The notes: generated from the sequence alone by a model not told the origin. A stretch of DNA of 64,000 nucleotides from Iris pallida (GCA_029216955.1 JANAVB010029819.1:36871331-36935330); one strand, 5' to 3'. Positions 33,618 through 45,099 are shown, counted from the first letter of the stretch. Program-made: numbers and translations.

Positions 33618-33815
33618 AGAGCCCGATAAACCCGATGGATCCGACCCAACCCGAGTTCAACCCGAGCCAAACCCGATCCTCTGGGCTTGGTCTTGGGCTT
33701 TATATGTTGAACCCGAGGTCGGGCCGGGCTTGGGCTCAGGCTAGGCATGTGATTCATCGGGTTGGGCTCAGGTTGAACTCAAGCCCGACCCAACCCACCC
33801 GAGTTGCACCCCTAA
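33618..33815. repeat. CCCGA/TCGGG-rich segment, possible hAT-type MITE remnant
   Basis: Many CCCGA and TCGGG words can fold on themselves. The right end reads CCGAGTTGCACCCCTA, which as TAGGGGTGCAAC resembles a common plant hAT terminus. No matching left terminus or 8-bp duplication was found. Confidence 0.35.
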
Positions 33816-33923
33816 GAATAATTAAAGTGCATGCATGCATGCATGAAAATTATTTAAAATAAAATTGCTAAACTATAACTTAATATCTTCAACTTTGATA
33901 TCAACTTGATATCCTAAAAAATA

Positions 33924-33929
<6 letters not shown>

Positions 33930-33999
<70 letters not shown>
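33930..33999. repeat. (TA)n microsatellite
   Basis: About 34 perfect TA units, just before the MITE at 34015. Confidence 0.98.
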
Positions 34000-34001
<2 letters not shown>

Positions 34002-34014
34002 ATATTCGTCCCTC

Positions 34015-34308
34015 CAAATTATCCCTCCAAACCATTTCCTCTTATATGGCAGCTGATGTGGCATGTTGATGTAACAACTAACATGACAAATTTTATAATT
34101 ATCATTAAAATTAACATTAAAATCAATATTAAAATTAATATGAAAATTAAAATTAACATTAATATTAATACTAACATTAAAATTTGGATAATTAATTTTT
34201 TTGGGCTAAAATTTGTTACGTCAGCTGTCATGTTAGATGATACATAATATAAATTAACATGCCACGTTAGCTGACACATAAGGAGTAATAGTTTAGAGGG
34301 TAAAATAG
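34015..34308. mobile_element. MITE with about 80-bp imperfect terminal inverted repeats
   Basis: Left AATTATCCCTCCAAACCATT... and right ...TAGTTTAGAGGGTAAAATAG are inverted relatives of each other. Inner blocks TGGCAGCTGATGTGGCATGT and ACATGCCACGTTAGCTGACA also pair. The middle is AT-rich ATTAAAATTAACATT repeats. There is no coding capacity. It lies where intron 2 of the desaturase would be. The superfamily is not determined. Confidence 0.7.
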
Positions 34309-34353
34309 CAATCAATAATTATATATAATTACATGTATTATGTTGAGTTTTAC

Positions 34354-35042
34354 CATCCCTGCACCAATCAAGTACTGTATAGTCTTCTCAATTTGCCGTA
34401 TGTCCAACCTCCCGCTAAAATAGAGGTACTTGCTGAGCAGGTCACCGTGCCGGTTCTCCTCCGCGCTCCAGCTCCTAGTCCACCAAGCCCAAGGGCTCGG
34501 GCTCATGCCGGTCTCGTCCGCGACACCGTCGAACGTGTCGAACACCGTCTGGTAAGTGGGCAGCGCCTCCTCGGTGATCATGTTGCCCACCAGGCACACG
34601 TAGTACTCGTCCGGGATCCCTGCCGCCCGCTCCCTGATCTCCGTTATGCTCTCCAAGAACTCCTCGTGGGGGGAAGTGGCGTCCGGAAGCAGGTCCTGCG
34701 GCTGCCATGATTCTTCGACGGGCTTCAAAAACGTCAGGACGTTCTCCTCCGCCCATCCTTCCAAGGATTTGAAGATCTCCAACTTCTCCGGGGTCATCTG
34801 CTTCGATTGGATCCGCTTCTCAACTCCCCTGCTCATGTTATTAATGGTTTAGTGAACAAACGAAGCCATTAAAATTAATGGGCTCAATGAAGTAGGATAG
34901 GAAGAAGCTATAGCTCTACCTGGCCTTGGTTGATGGAAGCGTGAGACATGACAAACTTGGAAGAGGTGGGTCTAATAGAGCCATTACAACCAGCAATGAC
35001 GTTTGCAGGTAAGGAACTGTGAGAGGAAAATGAGACTGCCAT
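34354..35042 (-). pseudogene. Stearoyl-ACP (acyl-ACP) desaturase, exons 1 and 2 only
   Basis: This is a soluble plastid di-iron enzyme that introduces the first double bond into acyl chains on ACP. Exon 1 (35042-34920) encodes a 41-residue Ser-rich start, MAVSFSSHSSLPAN, that looks like a plastid transit peptide. Exon 2 (34828-34354) has [47 protein letters not shown] and [19 protein letters not shown], giving the first-half iron ligands (Glu in TEE, EENRH). It ends YLIGAGM before a GTAAAA donor. The third exon, with the second iron-binding EKRHE and over half the protein, is not in the window: downstream lie a MITE, a LINE and LTR elements. The splice from CAG|GTAGAG to GAGCAG|GGG joins out of phase, so either my junction is wrong or a frameshift exists. 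Exon 2 itself has no stop. Confidence 0.82.
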
Positions 35043-35130
35043 TATAGTACTACAATAGCTGTATGATCACTTGGAGAGAGAGAGGGAGGAGGTGTGCTTG
35101 GAGAGAGAATGGTTGCAGGCTGGCAGCTCC

Positions 35131-35139
35131 TTTATATAG
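35131..35139 (-). promoter_or_regulatory. TATA box of the desaturase gene
   Basis: TATATAAAG-type sequence on the minus strand about 90 bp before the start codon. It is followed by a CT-rich leader (complement of the GAGAGAG runs at 35070-35116). Confidence 0.6.
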
Positions 35140-35219
35140 AGGCTTTCAGGCCGGTCATGAGCTCGTGGGGTCTAAGACTAAGTTGTAAAATGGATTTCCA
35201 TACATAATATAAAAAAATT

Positions 35220-35305
35220 AAATAAATAAAAAACTATTATCACAAAGAATTGAACTTAGGACCTCAAATATGCAAACCTAACATAATAATCACTACACCA
35301 TAATT
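35220..35305 (-). other. tRNA-derived SINE-like fragment (A and B boxes)
   Basis: On the minus strand TGGTGTAGTGA (35300-35290) resembles a Pol III A box and GTTCAATTC (35255-35247) a B box, 35 bp apart. They are followed by an AT-rich tail. It is not a foldable intact tRNA. It lies about 110 bp upstream of the desaturase TATA box. Confidence 0.35.
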
Positions 35306-35784
35306 TTGTGTCAAATTAGGCTCATGAAACATGTATATTTTATAACATACAAAAATATTATATTTATATTGATTTTTTTGGACTCTACGAATCCGTTGGT
35401 CCTGGACGATCATCATGGCTTTTCTGGAACAGGGCCGGCCCTGGAGGCATTGGAAGTGTTGATGGCGATGCAGTCAGTACTCCATATTGTTGTATATTTT
35501 TAATTGAGAAAAACCCAACTTCCTTAATCTTACTATTTTACATTAGTTGACATATTAAATCATTACTAAATGGCTGAATTATTAGCTCATTGTTCCTATT
35601 AAATTCCAGTAATTCCTATTAAATCCTATTTAGGAGAGGGCTTTCTGTATATGTAGGATATTCTGGTTCGTTGAGGAGTAGTCTTTTGTTTTTGGCTCCA
35701 CATGAAAAAAAATAAAGTTCTAGTTCATGAAATCTCTTTCCTCTTTTCTGCAACAAAATTGTATCATTCATCCACTACTAGAAT

Positions 35785-36300
35785 AAGGCACTTTAGCGAC
35801 ACCTAAAGACGTCGCTAAAACGCCAAAAGACGTCACTAAACCAATGTAGCGACGTATTTAGCGACGTCTTCCTCTTGTCCCGAAAACCTTAGTCGCTGTT
35901 TGGAAAGACGTCGCAGATCGTCGCCAACACCGACGTTTACCGACGCAAAGATACGTCGGTAATATACCGACATTTACCATCGTTTCGTCGATGACATAGC
36001 GACGTTTATGATGTCGCTATACGTCGATATTCCCTGGGAAAATTATCGACGTTTTTAATGTCGCTATGCGTCAGTATATAGTACCGACGTTTGGTGATGT
36101 CGCTATACGTCGGTATATCCTGGGAAAATGAGGTAAAATCCTGGGATATTTACCGACGTATAGCGACGTTTACCAACGCATACCGACGAAACTGACGTCG
36201 CTATACGTCGGTAGCCTGGCAATATATGACAGTTTAGCGACGTCTACCGATGCAATATGCCGTCGGAACACGTCGATAAACGTAGGTAGACGTTGCTAAA
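35785..36300. repeat. Subterminal repeat region, left (3') end of CACTA
   Basis: There are more than 20 copies of ACGTCG(C/G)TA or its complement in both orientations within about 500 bp. These are the usual binding sites for the element-encoded regulatory protein. Confidence 0.85.
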
Positions 36301-36576
36301 TTTGAAAAAAATAAAAAAAATAAATTGCCGTATGCAGTTTTCTCCGTATAATCATTTTCTCCCTGCAGTTTAATCTGAAACACAATATATGCAACCAACA
36401 GAATCATTTTCTCCACATAATTATTTTCTCCACAGAATCATGGGTCTACACAACCAATTACCAATGTATCTATGCAACCAACAAACAAGTGTCACAAACA
36501 AATAAGTGTCACAAACAAATACAAAGAAAAATAAGTACTCAACTCAAACACTCAATACAAACAGTCCTAACTCGGA

Positions 36577-38632
36577 CTACTGGGGATCTGGAGCAGGAGG
36601 GGACGCACCGCTACGAAGGGCTAAGAAAAGCTCATAGTCCTCCTGTGAAATCGACACCGATGAAGGAGGTAGTGACATCGGTAGAGTCGGTGTCAATGAA
36701 GAAGGCAGTGGCCCCGGCGGAGTCGACGACGATGAAGGCGCACCCGGAGGACGATAACGCTCCAACTCTGAAAGTCGCTGGTGGTATAAATCCATGATAG
36801 ATAATATTCTATCACTGCTATCAGCCATCGAATCCTGCGCCAATCTCAGCCTCTCGGCCATGGACATCTGTGATGCCTGCAGATCCAATATGCTACACTC
36901 CGTCGATGCTCTAAGATCGGTGACGCTCCGCTCTGTCCGTTCTGTCACATGCCGGAGCTCCATAATACTGCGATCGAGCGCATCCAATCGTGCTATAAGC
37001 GCAGGCTCATCCGACTGGTGCTGAGACTGGTCCTGAATCCGTCGTAGCAGCTCGTCCCGGAGAGACTCCATCATCTGGTGGACTCGGGCAGACTCCTGGG
37101 ACGGCTGTGGACCAAGCACACTAGCGGGGGATGCCCTAGAGGACTGGCTCGCAACTAGGGCGCCATAGGATCTCGTACCCTAGTACGTACCCCTACGGAG
37201 GCCACCAGCGGCGGTCATCCACAGCTCGTCCGCCGACGGAGCTTGAGTGGGCTGCGAGGAAGTACCGGCCTCTCCCGTAGTATGTGCACTAGCAGCCGCC
37301 CGATCCCCAAGCCTCTGATACTCGGCCTAGAAAGTATGGATAGTACTCTATGATTTCTAATTTCTAGTTAATTACTTATTATTACTAACTACATGAATAT
37401 TTATTTGCATACATATTTACTAAGTTATATTAAAATTAACACGAAGTATTATAACTAACAAATAGTATTATAATACTTACATAGGCTTGCACGGCTCTCT
37501 TGTCAATAAGGGCTTCACCCTTCCGATGGGTAGCCAGGATGACGGTCATCATGTCGGCGTTACCGACCTTTCTTATCTGTAATTAAATATATTATCTTAG
37601 TAATAATTTATCAAATTTGCATTAAAATAATATTTCTGAAAGAAAAATACGTACCAGACGACGGAAATGTTTCGTCATCGGAATCGACCCACTGCACCAC
37701 TTCGAGGCATGCTGCCTAGCCGCCTTGGCCTTCTCGGACTTTTCCTTGTACCTTGACTCGTTGAATCGAGCCTTCATCGCATCCCACTGATCAGGGGTTA
37801 TCCAACCTTGGATCGACTTTCCCGCACGATCACGAGCCTTCTGATCAATTATTGTGTCGCGGATCAGCTTAGCAGCGACACAGGAAACATCCCCTCGATC
37901 AGCTCGTCCCGGTGCGGTGGATAGAAAAATATATCCTAGAAGAGTACGCAAACCAAATATTTTTCAGTAATATATAATATGCATAAATCAAATGATTCAT
38001 GTTAAAAGCAAATCTATTTTAACCTTGAAGCGCGCAAACCAGTAGGCCTTCCTATCGTCCGGAGCATCCGAATAGTTTATCCAAGGACCCCCATAATTTT
38101 GCCTCAGGAGCTGGCCTAGACGTCTCTATACCAACGGGAGATGATATCTATACAGACATATTACATTAATGAGAAAAGTTAATTTATGATAAACACAGAA
38201 AAAAATGATAAACCAAAATACTTACTTTGTACCGTCGGCCCAGATCTCCGTCCTCGTCTCCTCCGGAGGTGCGCAGGCATCATCTGCCTGATACTGGTCG
38301 GCCGTCGGTGCAGCCTCCTCCATCTGCTCATCTTCCTCCATCGTCGTATCAGTAGGAGGAACGCTACTCTCGGGAGCAGTCTCAGGCCTGGAACTACTCG
38401 TCCCAGGAGATATGCTCCGTAGCATCATGGCGGGCGGAGCTACTGTCCGATACACAGGAGTACTGGGCGACGAGGATCCAGAGCCGGTACCAGTAGGAGG
38501 TACCGAAGAAGAACCCCGTCCTCTAGCAGTACCACCAGTAGGTACCGAAAGAGTACCCTATCCTCTGCCAGTATCAGTACCCCGTGCCCCTTGTCGGCTG
38601 AAAGTGCGGAACGATTCGCGACGACCTATCAT
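36577..38632 (-). pseudogene. Second CACTA gene, Transposase_24-type protein, five exons
   Basis: The exons I infer from GT/AG sites are 38632-38226, 38147-38024, 37935-37655, 37576-37481 and 37326-36577. The first junction (ending WADGTK, resuming YHLPLV) keeps phase. Exon 1 is Gly/Arg/Ser/Pro-rich and then acidic. Exons 2-4 carry the plant transposase core, YGGPWINYSDAPDDRKAYWFARFK, IQGWITPDQWDAMKARF and IPMTKHFRR, and exon 4 has ILATHRKEGEALID. Exon 5 is a long alpha-helical heptad-like region (LDALDRSIMELRHVTERTERSVTDL) followed by a Pro/Ser tail. This class binds subterminal repeats in known CACTA systems. There are in-frame stops in exons 1, 2 and 5 and a likely frameshift in exon 3. 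Confidence 0.75.
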
Positions 38633-38869
38633 GCCTGATAACAACATATGATGAGATACAACAAAGACAACAAATAATAGAGACTATAAATATGAAAGTG
38701 CAACAAAGACAAGATAATAACCAAGACAACATATGATGATATATTTTACAAGAAATATCTAAGTCCAGATAGTATATTTTACAAGAAATATCTAAGCTCA
38801 GATAGTACATTCTACAAGAAACATCTAAGTCCAGATAGTACATTCAGATAATAACCAAGACTAGATAAT

Positions 38870-41800
38870 AACCAACTCTACATAATAAGAAAATGAAAGT
38901 ACGTCTCTCTCAATCATCTTCAGAATAATCATCTCATTCGTCTTCCTCGACGTCATCTTCCTCCTCATCTTCACTTTCATCTTTGCCTTCGTCGCTTCGT
39001 CTTCCTCTTCGGATAATTCTACATCTTCTACATTATGTGTCGTGTAATGCGTAACTTCCGTGGAGTCCACATCAATAATATTGGTTACAAGAGGTAGCTC
39101 GTCCTCCTGATAAGCTTTTTCGTCAACATCAAAAGTATCTCTAGCTTTAGTCTTGCATACTGCCCACCAGTCATATTTCGTTGCTCCCCGTCTCGGATAA
39201 GCTGTGAAGTACACGAGCTGAGCTTGAGTTGCTAGGACAAATGGTTCGTAGCCTTGATATCTATGCTTGTAGTTTATATCCACAAGACCATGCTTGTCAA
39301 TTTTTCAACCTTGATTTTCAGTCGGATCGAACCATTCCACTTGAACAATACGATCTTTGCAGGTTCTCTGCCATAATTATACGTCAACTCCACAATCTCT
39401 CGCAAGATGCCAAAGAAATTATTTCCTGGATCGACGTCTTTGTAGTTTGAAGATTTGATACACAAATAACTGTTTTTCGTGGAATCAAGATCCAGGAAGC
39501 TGCCTCTGATCGGAGCATTTGTCGACTTGAACTGAAAGTCATTGACACAGTAACTTGGCCATATTTTAACAAAAGTAAATGGTCCCTTGGCAAGAGTTCT
39601 AAGTAATTCAATCTCGGATGAAATTAGACGATCAACCTGAATACCAAAGAAGAGATAGTAAGTTATTTATTGTGCAGTTGCATTAAAAGAGGCCAGTAAC
39701 TACCGGGCTGCTTACATATTCGCTCAACCAAGAAGGAAGATGACGTCTCATTTCTTGTTCTAATACTTTGTCTGTTAGGTAGGGTCTAACCGACCTCAAC
39801 TCAGCATTATATGTGCTGAAAAACAACGAAGCAACCCCCGATTAGTACAATAATATTAGCTTATACTATTACATTGAGATGACGTAAACTCATCATTAAT
39901 TACTTACCCCTCTAGCTTCTCCACTTCATCCTCATCGCAATTGAGTAATACATACAACTGAGCAGCCCTTAGCTCTTCGTCATTCAAATATCTTTTCTTT
40001 ATTTTTTTCGAAGGCTTTTCGGACGCATTGAATACTTTCAGTATTCCATCATTAGATTCTTGATAACCGTCGTCATTTCTCGGAGCCCTCATTTTATTCG
40101 CAGCAATATGAGGTTTGAAATACGTCGAGCAGAAGTTTATAATCTTCTCGAGAATATAGGCTTCACAAATAGAACCCTCGACCCAAACCTTATTTTTTAC
40201 CTTCCTCTTTAGGTGGTTCAAATGCCGCTCAAATGGGTACATCCACCGATAACCAATGGGCCCACCAACACGTGCCTCGTAGGAAAGATGAATTGGCAAA
40301 TACTTCATGGAGTCGAAGAATCCAGAAGAAAATACCTTCTCGAGCTTGTACAGTGTTACCGTAATATCGTTCTCCTGCTTTTCTAGACGATCGGCGAGCA
40401 ACTTACTAGAACAAAGATCTCTGAAGAATATGCTAAGCTCTGTCAATGGATCCCAAACAACTGGGGTAAGAACTCCCAAAATGCAATCGGAATTAACCAC
40501 TCCATGAATACGTGACAATCATGGCTCTTCATACCTGTCAGTTTGTTCTCCTTGAGGTCGACGCATCTTCTCAAGTTCGAAACATACCCGTCTAGAAATT
40601 TCAGACCTTGAATCCACCTACAAAGTCTCACTTTATCCTCCTTCTCCAGTGAGAAAATTGCCTTAGGCTACTTCAACTTTCCATTCCCGTCCTCTATCAA
40701 ATGCAATGCAGGACGTCTACATATTTCTTCCAAGTTTAATCTAGCCTTTGGATTGTCTTTCATCTTCCCCTTTACGTCTATTACAGTATTAATTATGTTG
40801 TCAAACACATTCTTCTCGATATGCATGACATCAAGGTTATGTCTAATCAGATTGGTGCTCCAATATGGCAGATCCCAGAATATACTCCTCTTCGTCCAGT
40901 TATGAGTGTGACCAAATCCGTCACACTTGTAGCCCGTAGGAGGCTCTTCAATAGCTCTTGGTAAATCTTTTATCTCTTCCCATATCGTGCATCCGAGCCA
41001 CATTGGCAGAGGATTAGCCTTCTCCACAACGCCAGCACGAAAAGCATTCCTGTTCCTCCGGTACGGATGATCCTTCGACAGGAATTATCGATGACAATCG
41101 AAGAAGCACGGTTTGCCTCCGTGTTTCAAACGGAAAGCCTTAGTGCGGCCCATGCAATACGGACATGAAAGACGATCATGCGTGCTCCATCCAGATAACA
41201 TACCATAGGCCGGAAAGTCGTTGATGTTTCACATAAGTGCTGCCCGCATCTGAAAATTGTGTTTTCTAGATACATCGTACGTGTTGGAACCTACTTCCTA
41301 CAGCTGATTCAACTCATCAATCAATGGCTGTAAATACACATCGATGTTTCTTTTCGGATTGTTCGAACCTGGGATAATAACGGTGAGGAACATATACGGA
41401 GTCTTCATGCACATCCAAGGCGATAGATTGTACGGAGTGACGATCACAGGCCAACACGAATACTGGGATCCCAAAAGTCCGAATGGAGTAAAACCGTCGG
41501 AGCATAGACCCAATCTGACATTACGCGGATCAGAAGCAAAATCTGGATACTCTCGATCAAAGTGCTTTCATGCTTCTCCATCAGATGGGTGATCCAACAC
41601 TCCTTCGGTCTGCTTCCGCTTATACCAACTCATATTTTCTGCAGTTTCCTTCACCATAAACAACTACTGCAATCGCGACGTCAATGCAAGTAGTACATCG
41701 AATCGGTAGGCTTCCTGGCATCGACAGACTTTCCTCTACCACCGCCCTTGTAGCGATCGGTACCACAAAATCTGCAGGCATCTTCATCCTTGTCGTCTTT

Positions 41801-42505
41801 GTAGTACAATATGCACCCATTGTGACATGCATCGATTTTTTCGTATCCCATCCAGAGCGATCTCACCATCCTCTTAGACCGGTAGAAGTCTTTAGACAAC
41901 TTAGCACCCTCAGGCAATATTTCTATAAGCAACTCCATAAGGCGGTTGTAGCAATCTTGCGACATGTTAAAATCGGACTTGATGCTCAACAATCTTGTAA
42001 CCACCTCCAACGGTGAATGATCCTCACAACCAGGATATAATGGAGTCCTTGCATTCTCCAGCAACTCTATGAACTGTGCAGCATCGACGTTCGGTGTCTC
42101 CTCAGGTGCATCATGATCGTCCGGATCGAAACTAGGCCCGGCCGCATCAAAAATCATGTTCACCAACCCATCGTCGTAAGCAGCGTTGTTGTGGACATCA
42201 ACATAAGGCTCATACTCCGATGCTAAAGACACAAGTTCTCCGTGCGCGCTCCACCGATAGTAATTCGGCGTGAAACCCTTCGAGTATAAATGATACGTGA
42301 CTTCCACTTCTGGATGATATTTTAAGTTGCGACATCTCACACACTGACACTTAATTTTGGTACCGTCCATGTACTGAGGGAACGCTTTGGCAAACTGCAG
42401 GAACTGCTGTACACCCTCTATGAATTCATCCCGCACACCGCACATATCATCAGGATGACGGTTGTACATCCACAAACGATTTCGTAAGTAGTAATTCATA
42501 TCCAT
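38870..42505 (-). pseudogene. CACTA TNP2-type transposase gene
   Basis: The probable start is at 42505 (MDMNYYLRNRLWMYNRHPD), right after an intron-like acceptor. The N-terminal Transposase-associated domain has the Cys-rich IKCQCVRCRN. The linker and TNP2 core follow: LCSDGFTPFG, YSCWPVIVTPYNL, PYMFLTVIIPG, STHDRLSCPYCMG, KPCFFDCHR and LDVMHIEKNVFDNIINT. A DUF4218-type part follows (SHDCHVFMEWLIPIAF, LTELSIFFRDLCS, GYRWMYPFERHLNHLK). Downstream exons have a DUF4216-type region (FFGILREIVELTYN, YEPFVLATQAQLVYF) and an acidic tail. The transposase cuts and joins the CACTA ends. There is a frame change between 41681 and 41513, another near 40520, and several stops. Confidence 0.85.
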
Positions 42506-42699
42506 ATCCAATTGAGGATAATTCTGTAAGATATATACATGCACATTGCAGTCAATGAATGAATGTTAAGGCAGTTTAGATATGGGTGCGCAACATAAAG
42601 TGTTCATTTATTCCATATATTACAAACAAAAAATTTGAAGGAAGAAACAAAAACAACTGTGTTGGAACTAAAACAATTGTCCCGTGTCAAAGTGTCGTA

Positions 42700-42845
42700 T
42701 CCGATAGACCGATACTAATCCGATACGGTCGATACTAAGTACATACGGTCGAGGTATGATTGTACTTGTAGGAGTACATGACACTAAGTACATACGGCCG
42801 ATACTAATCCGATAAGGTCGATACTAATCCGATACCGATTCTAAT
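42700..42845. repeat. Short repeats GATACTAATCCGATA(C/A)GGTC
   Basis: Four imperfect copies of a 15-20 bp word plus two copies of AAGTACATACGG lie upstream of the transposase gene. Confidence 0.7.
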
Positions 42846-42876
42846 ACTCATCCCAACTGTCCAATATCGACCATTT

Positions 42877-43302
42877 GGGTCTACAAGAGTTACTTCACCC
42901 AGTTTGTCAAGAAAGGTAAAACTTTTTAATTTAATATCCAATATCGTCCCTTTGGCCTGTGCTTGAGCAGTATCCTAACTCAAACTATCTATCCTAACTA
43001 ATAAATTAATATCCTACTTTAATATCTACTAACTCTCATATTCCTTCTAACATAAACTAATATCCTAATCTAAACTAACCCTTTAACTGAAACTAATATC
43101 TAAACAATGTTAATCATGAACTAACACCCTAACCTAGAAGTCTATACTGCTCAAGCACAGGCCAAAGGCCAAGTTATAAGGCAAAATGCAGGCAACTGCC
43201 TGTAGCCACAAGGTAAAACCAAATGTTGACGATATATATACCGTCAATATTTAAAAAGTTTACTTGTCTTGACAAAATGAGTGAAGTAACTCTTATAGAC
43301 CG
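42877..43302. repeat. Hairpin (inverted repeat) inside the CACTA leader
   Basis: The outer arms 42877-42929 and 43251-43302 (about 50 bp, GGTCTA.AAGAGTTACTTCAC) and the inner arms 42948-42974 and 43141-43170 (GGCCTGTGCTTGAGCAGTAT) pair in nested order around a 165-bp loop. It is probably a small foldback/MITE inserted in the leader of the transposase gene. Confidence 0.8.
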
Positions 43303-43707
43303 AAAGGATACTCTATACACTCTATGTAATACGATATACCAATCATACCTACACTTCTAGGATACTCTATACACTGTAGTAATGAATTGCCCTAACTAAC
43401 GATGCTCTTAGGTAACATATTTAACAGATGAGATTTTCATGTTGCATTTATGCATTTGTAGCTATAAACTGCTTAAGCAACAACATATAGGTATGGGAAT
43501 CGGTATCGGATTATTCCTATGAGTATTGGTATCGGCGATATCAGTAGTAGACTTACTAGCTAGGGTTTTGGTCAAACTCTAGTCCACAAGTTCAATTAGC
43601 CTATTGGGTTCATTTCTAGGTAATCCTATAGATATCTCAGGGTATAGGCTAAGGTACACTAGGTCAAGCACATATGCATACCATATATATACAATAACAT
43701 ATACAAT

Positions 43708-43710
<3 letters not shown>

Positions 43711-43768
<58 letters not shown>
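43711..43768. repeat. (TA)n microsatellite in CACTA
   Basis: 29 perfect AT units, followed by a partly duplicated ATATCCTCTCATAAA flank. Confidence 0.98.
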
Positions 43769-43770
<2 letters not shown>

Positions 43771-44114
43771 TCTCATAAAAAAATATATATACATATACAT
43801 ATATCCTCTCATAAATATAGTATAACTCATAACCCAACAATACCTACATATACTATATATATGAAACTGTAAACCCAAACTTATCCCAAACTGGCATGTA
43901 AACCCACAAACTGAACTGAATTACAACCCAAGCTAACTCATAGACTCACAAACTCAACCTGGGAATCAAACTCAAAAGCAAACCCTAACTCAGAACTCAC
44001 CCAAACTCCCAAAAAACATACAATATTCAATTATATAGCCTATTTATATAAATACAGAACTAATGTAAGAATCGTATCAGTCTACAGAACTAACATTTAG
44101 GTTAGGGTTTACCT

Positions 44115-44345
44115 AGTCGGGGCCGGAGGAGCGGGTCGTCGAGGGGGCAGGGGGTCGTCGGTGGGGAGCTGGAGATGAGGGTGAGCGAGGTCGCCGGTGG
44201 GAGCAGGGTCGCCGAGCGGGGTCGCGGAGGGTCGGGGGCCGAGGGGGGAGGGGGTCGCTGGAGACGAAGGGGGGAGGGGGTCGTCGGAGGCCAAGGGGGA
44301 AGGGGGTCGCCAGAGGCCGAGGGGGGAGGGTCGCCGAGGGGGACC
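44115..44345. repeat. GC-rich GGGTCGCCGGAGG repeat in CACTA 5' leader
   Basis: Degenerate 25-30 bp units (GGGTCGCCGGAGGCCGAGGGGG). Proline-rich ORFs on the minus strand here are likely by-products. Confidence 0.75.
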
Positions 44346-44399
44346 ACGCTTTCGTTTGGAAAAATTTTGATCGAAAAATAATTGAGGGAATGAAAACTG

Positions 44400-44680
44400 A
44401 AAGCCCAATATTTTTAATTTAGCGACGTCATACATATACGTCGGTAAACGTCGCTAATATTAGTGAAATTAGCAACGTTACAGTAGTTACATCGGTAAAC
44501 GTCGCTATTATTAGTGATATTAGCAACGTTCGCCGACTTATCCGTGACGTATGTTTTCTTATACACAAAAAAGTCGCAAAACGTCGCCGATCGTCGGTAA
44601 TAGTGACGTATTACGACGTTTATATATTACGTCGCTAATTCCTTAAACGTTAGCGACGTTTGCGTCGCTAATATGACTTA
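44400..44680. repeat. Subterminal repeat region, right (5') end of CACTA
   Basis: ACGTCGCTAA/TTAGCGACGT words in both orientations, matching the left end region. Confidence 0.85.
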
Positions 44681-45099
44681 TTCTAGTAGTGATCCTTTTA
44701 TTACCAAATTATCTCCTTCATCCTTCCATTGTTTATTCCATTCCTCTGAGCAAAGCTAAGTTCGAGGTCATTCTTCTAGAGTTGTGTAGCGACGGGAAGA
44801 CGGTAGCAAGGGGGTTTTATCTCTAGAAGGATTCACGAGAATATGTCTGCACATAGACCTCTAATAATCTTCTATGACAGTGCTTCGTACACGATTTTCC
44901 CGTAGACCGGTAACACTAATCCTTTTATTATTTCGTTATTCCATTTTTAGGAAAGTAAAAGTTTTTCTAACAATATAAGAGATTACTTCAATTTTGTTGT
45001 CACATTGTATTTTCTTCTTGGTATTCATTCAGACACATATATCCGTAGGATGTACCAACACCCTGTTTGCATGATGGTATTATTCTTCTTGTATGCCTC

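Larger units (their letters stand above)
35773..44691 (-). mobile_element. CACTA (En/Spm) DNA transposon, complete ends
   Basis: The termini are CACTACTAGAATAAG (35773) and its inverted copy ending CTTATTCTAGTAGTG (44691), with a 3-bp target duplication ATC on both sides (35770-35772, 44692-44694). Subterminal regions are packed with TAGCGACGT/ACGTCGCTA words. Two genes point left: a TNP2-type transposase (42505 to about 38870) and a Transposase_24-type gene (38632 to 36577). This is the classic two-gene CACTA layout. Both genes carry stops or frameshifts, so the copy is dead, but its ends look mobilisable in trans. Confidence 0.93.

Noticed and set aside
35247..35300. Possible tRNA gene
   Set aside because: A- and B-box-like words exist, but no acceptor stem or anticodon arm can be paired. 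Kept only as a SINE-like fragment.
36489..36797. Plus-strand ORF with repeated PV/ME..V units
   Set aside because: Antisense shadow of the last exon of the Transposase_24-type gene.
44109..44435. Pro/Ser-rich 108-residue minus ORF at the CACTA 5' end
   Set aside because: Coding appearance comes from the GC-rich repeat. No start context and no similarity to a CACTA protein.
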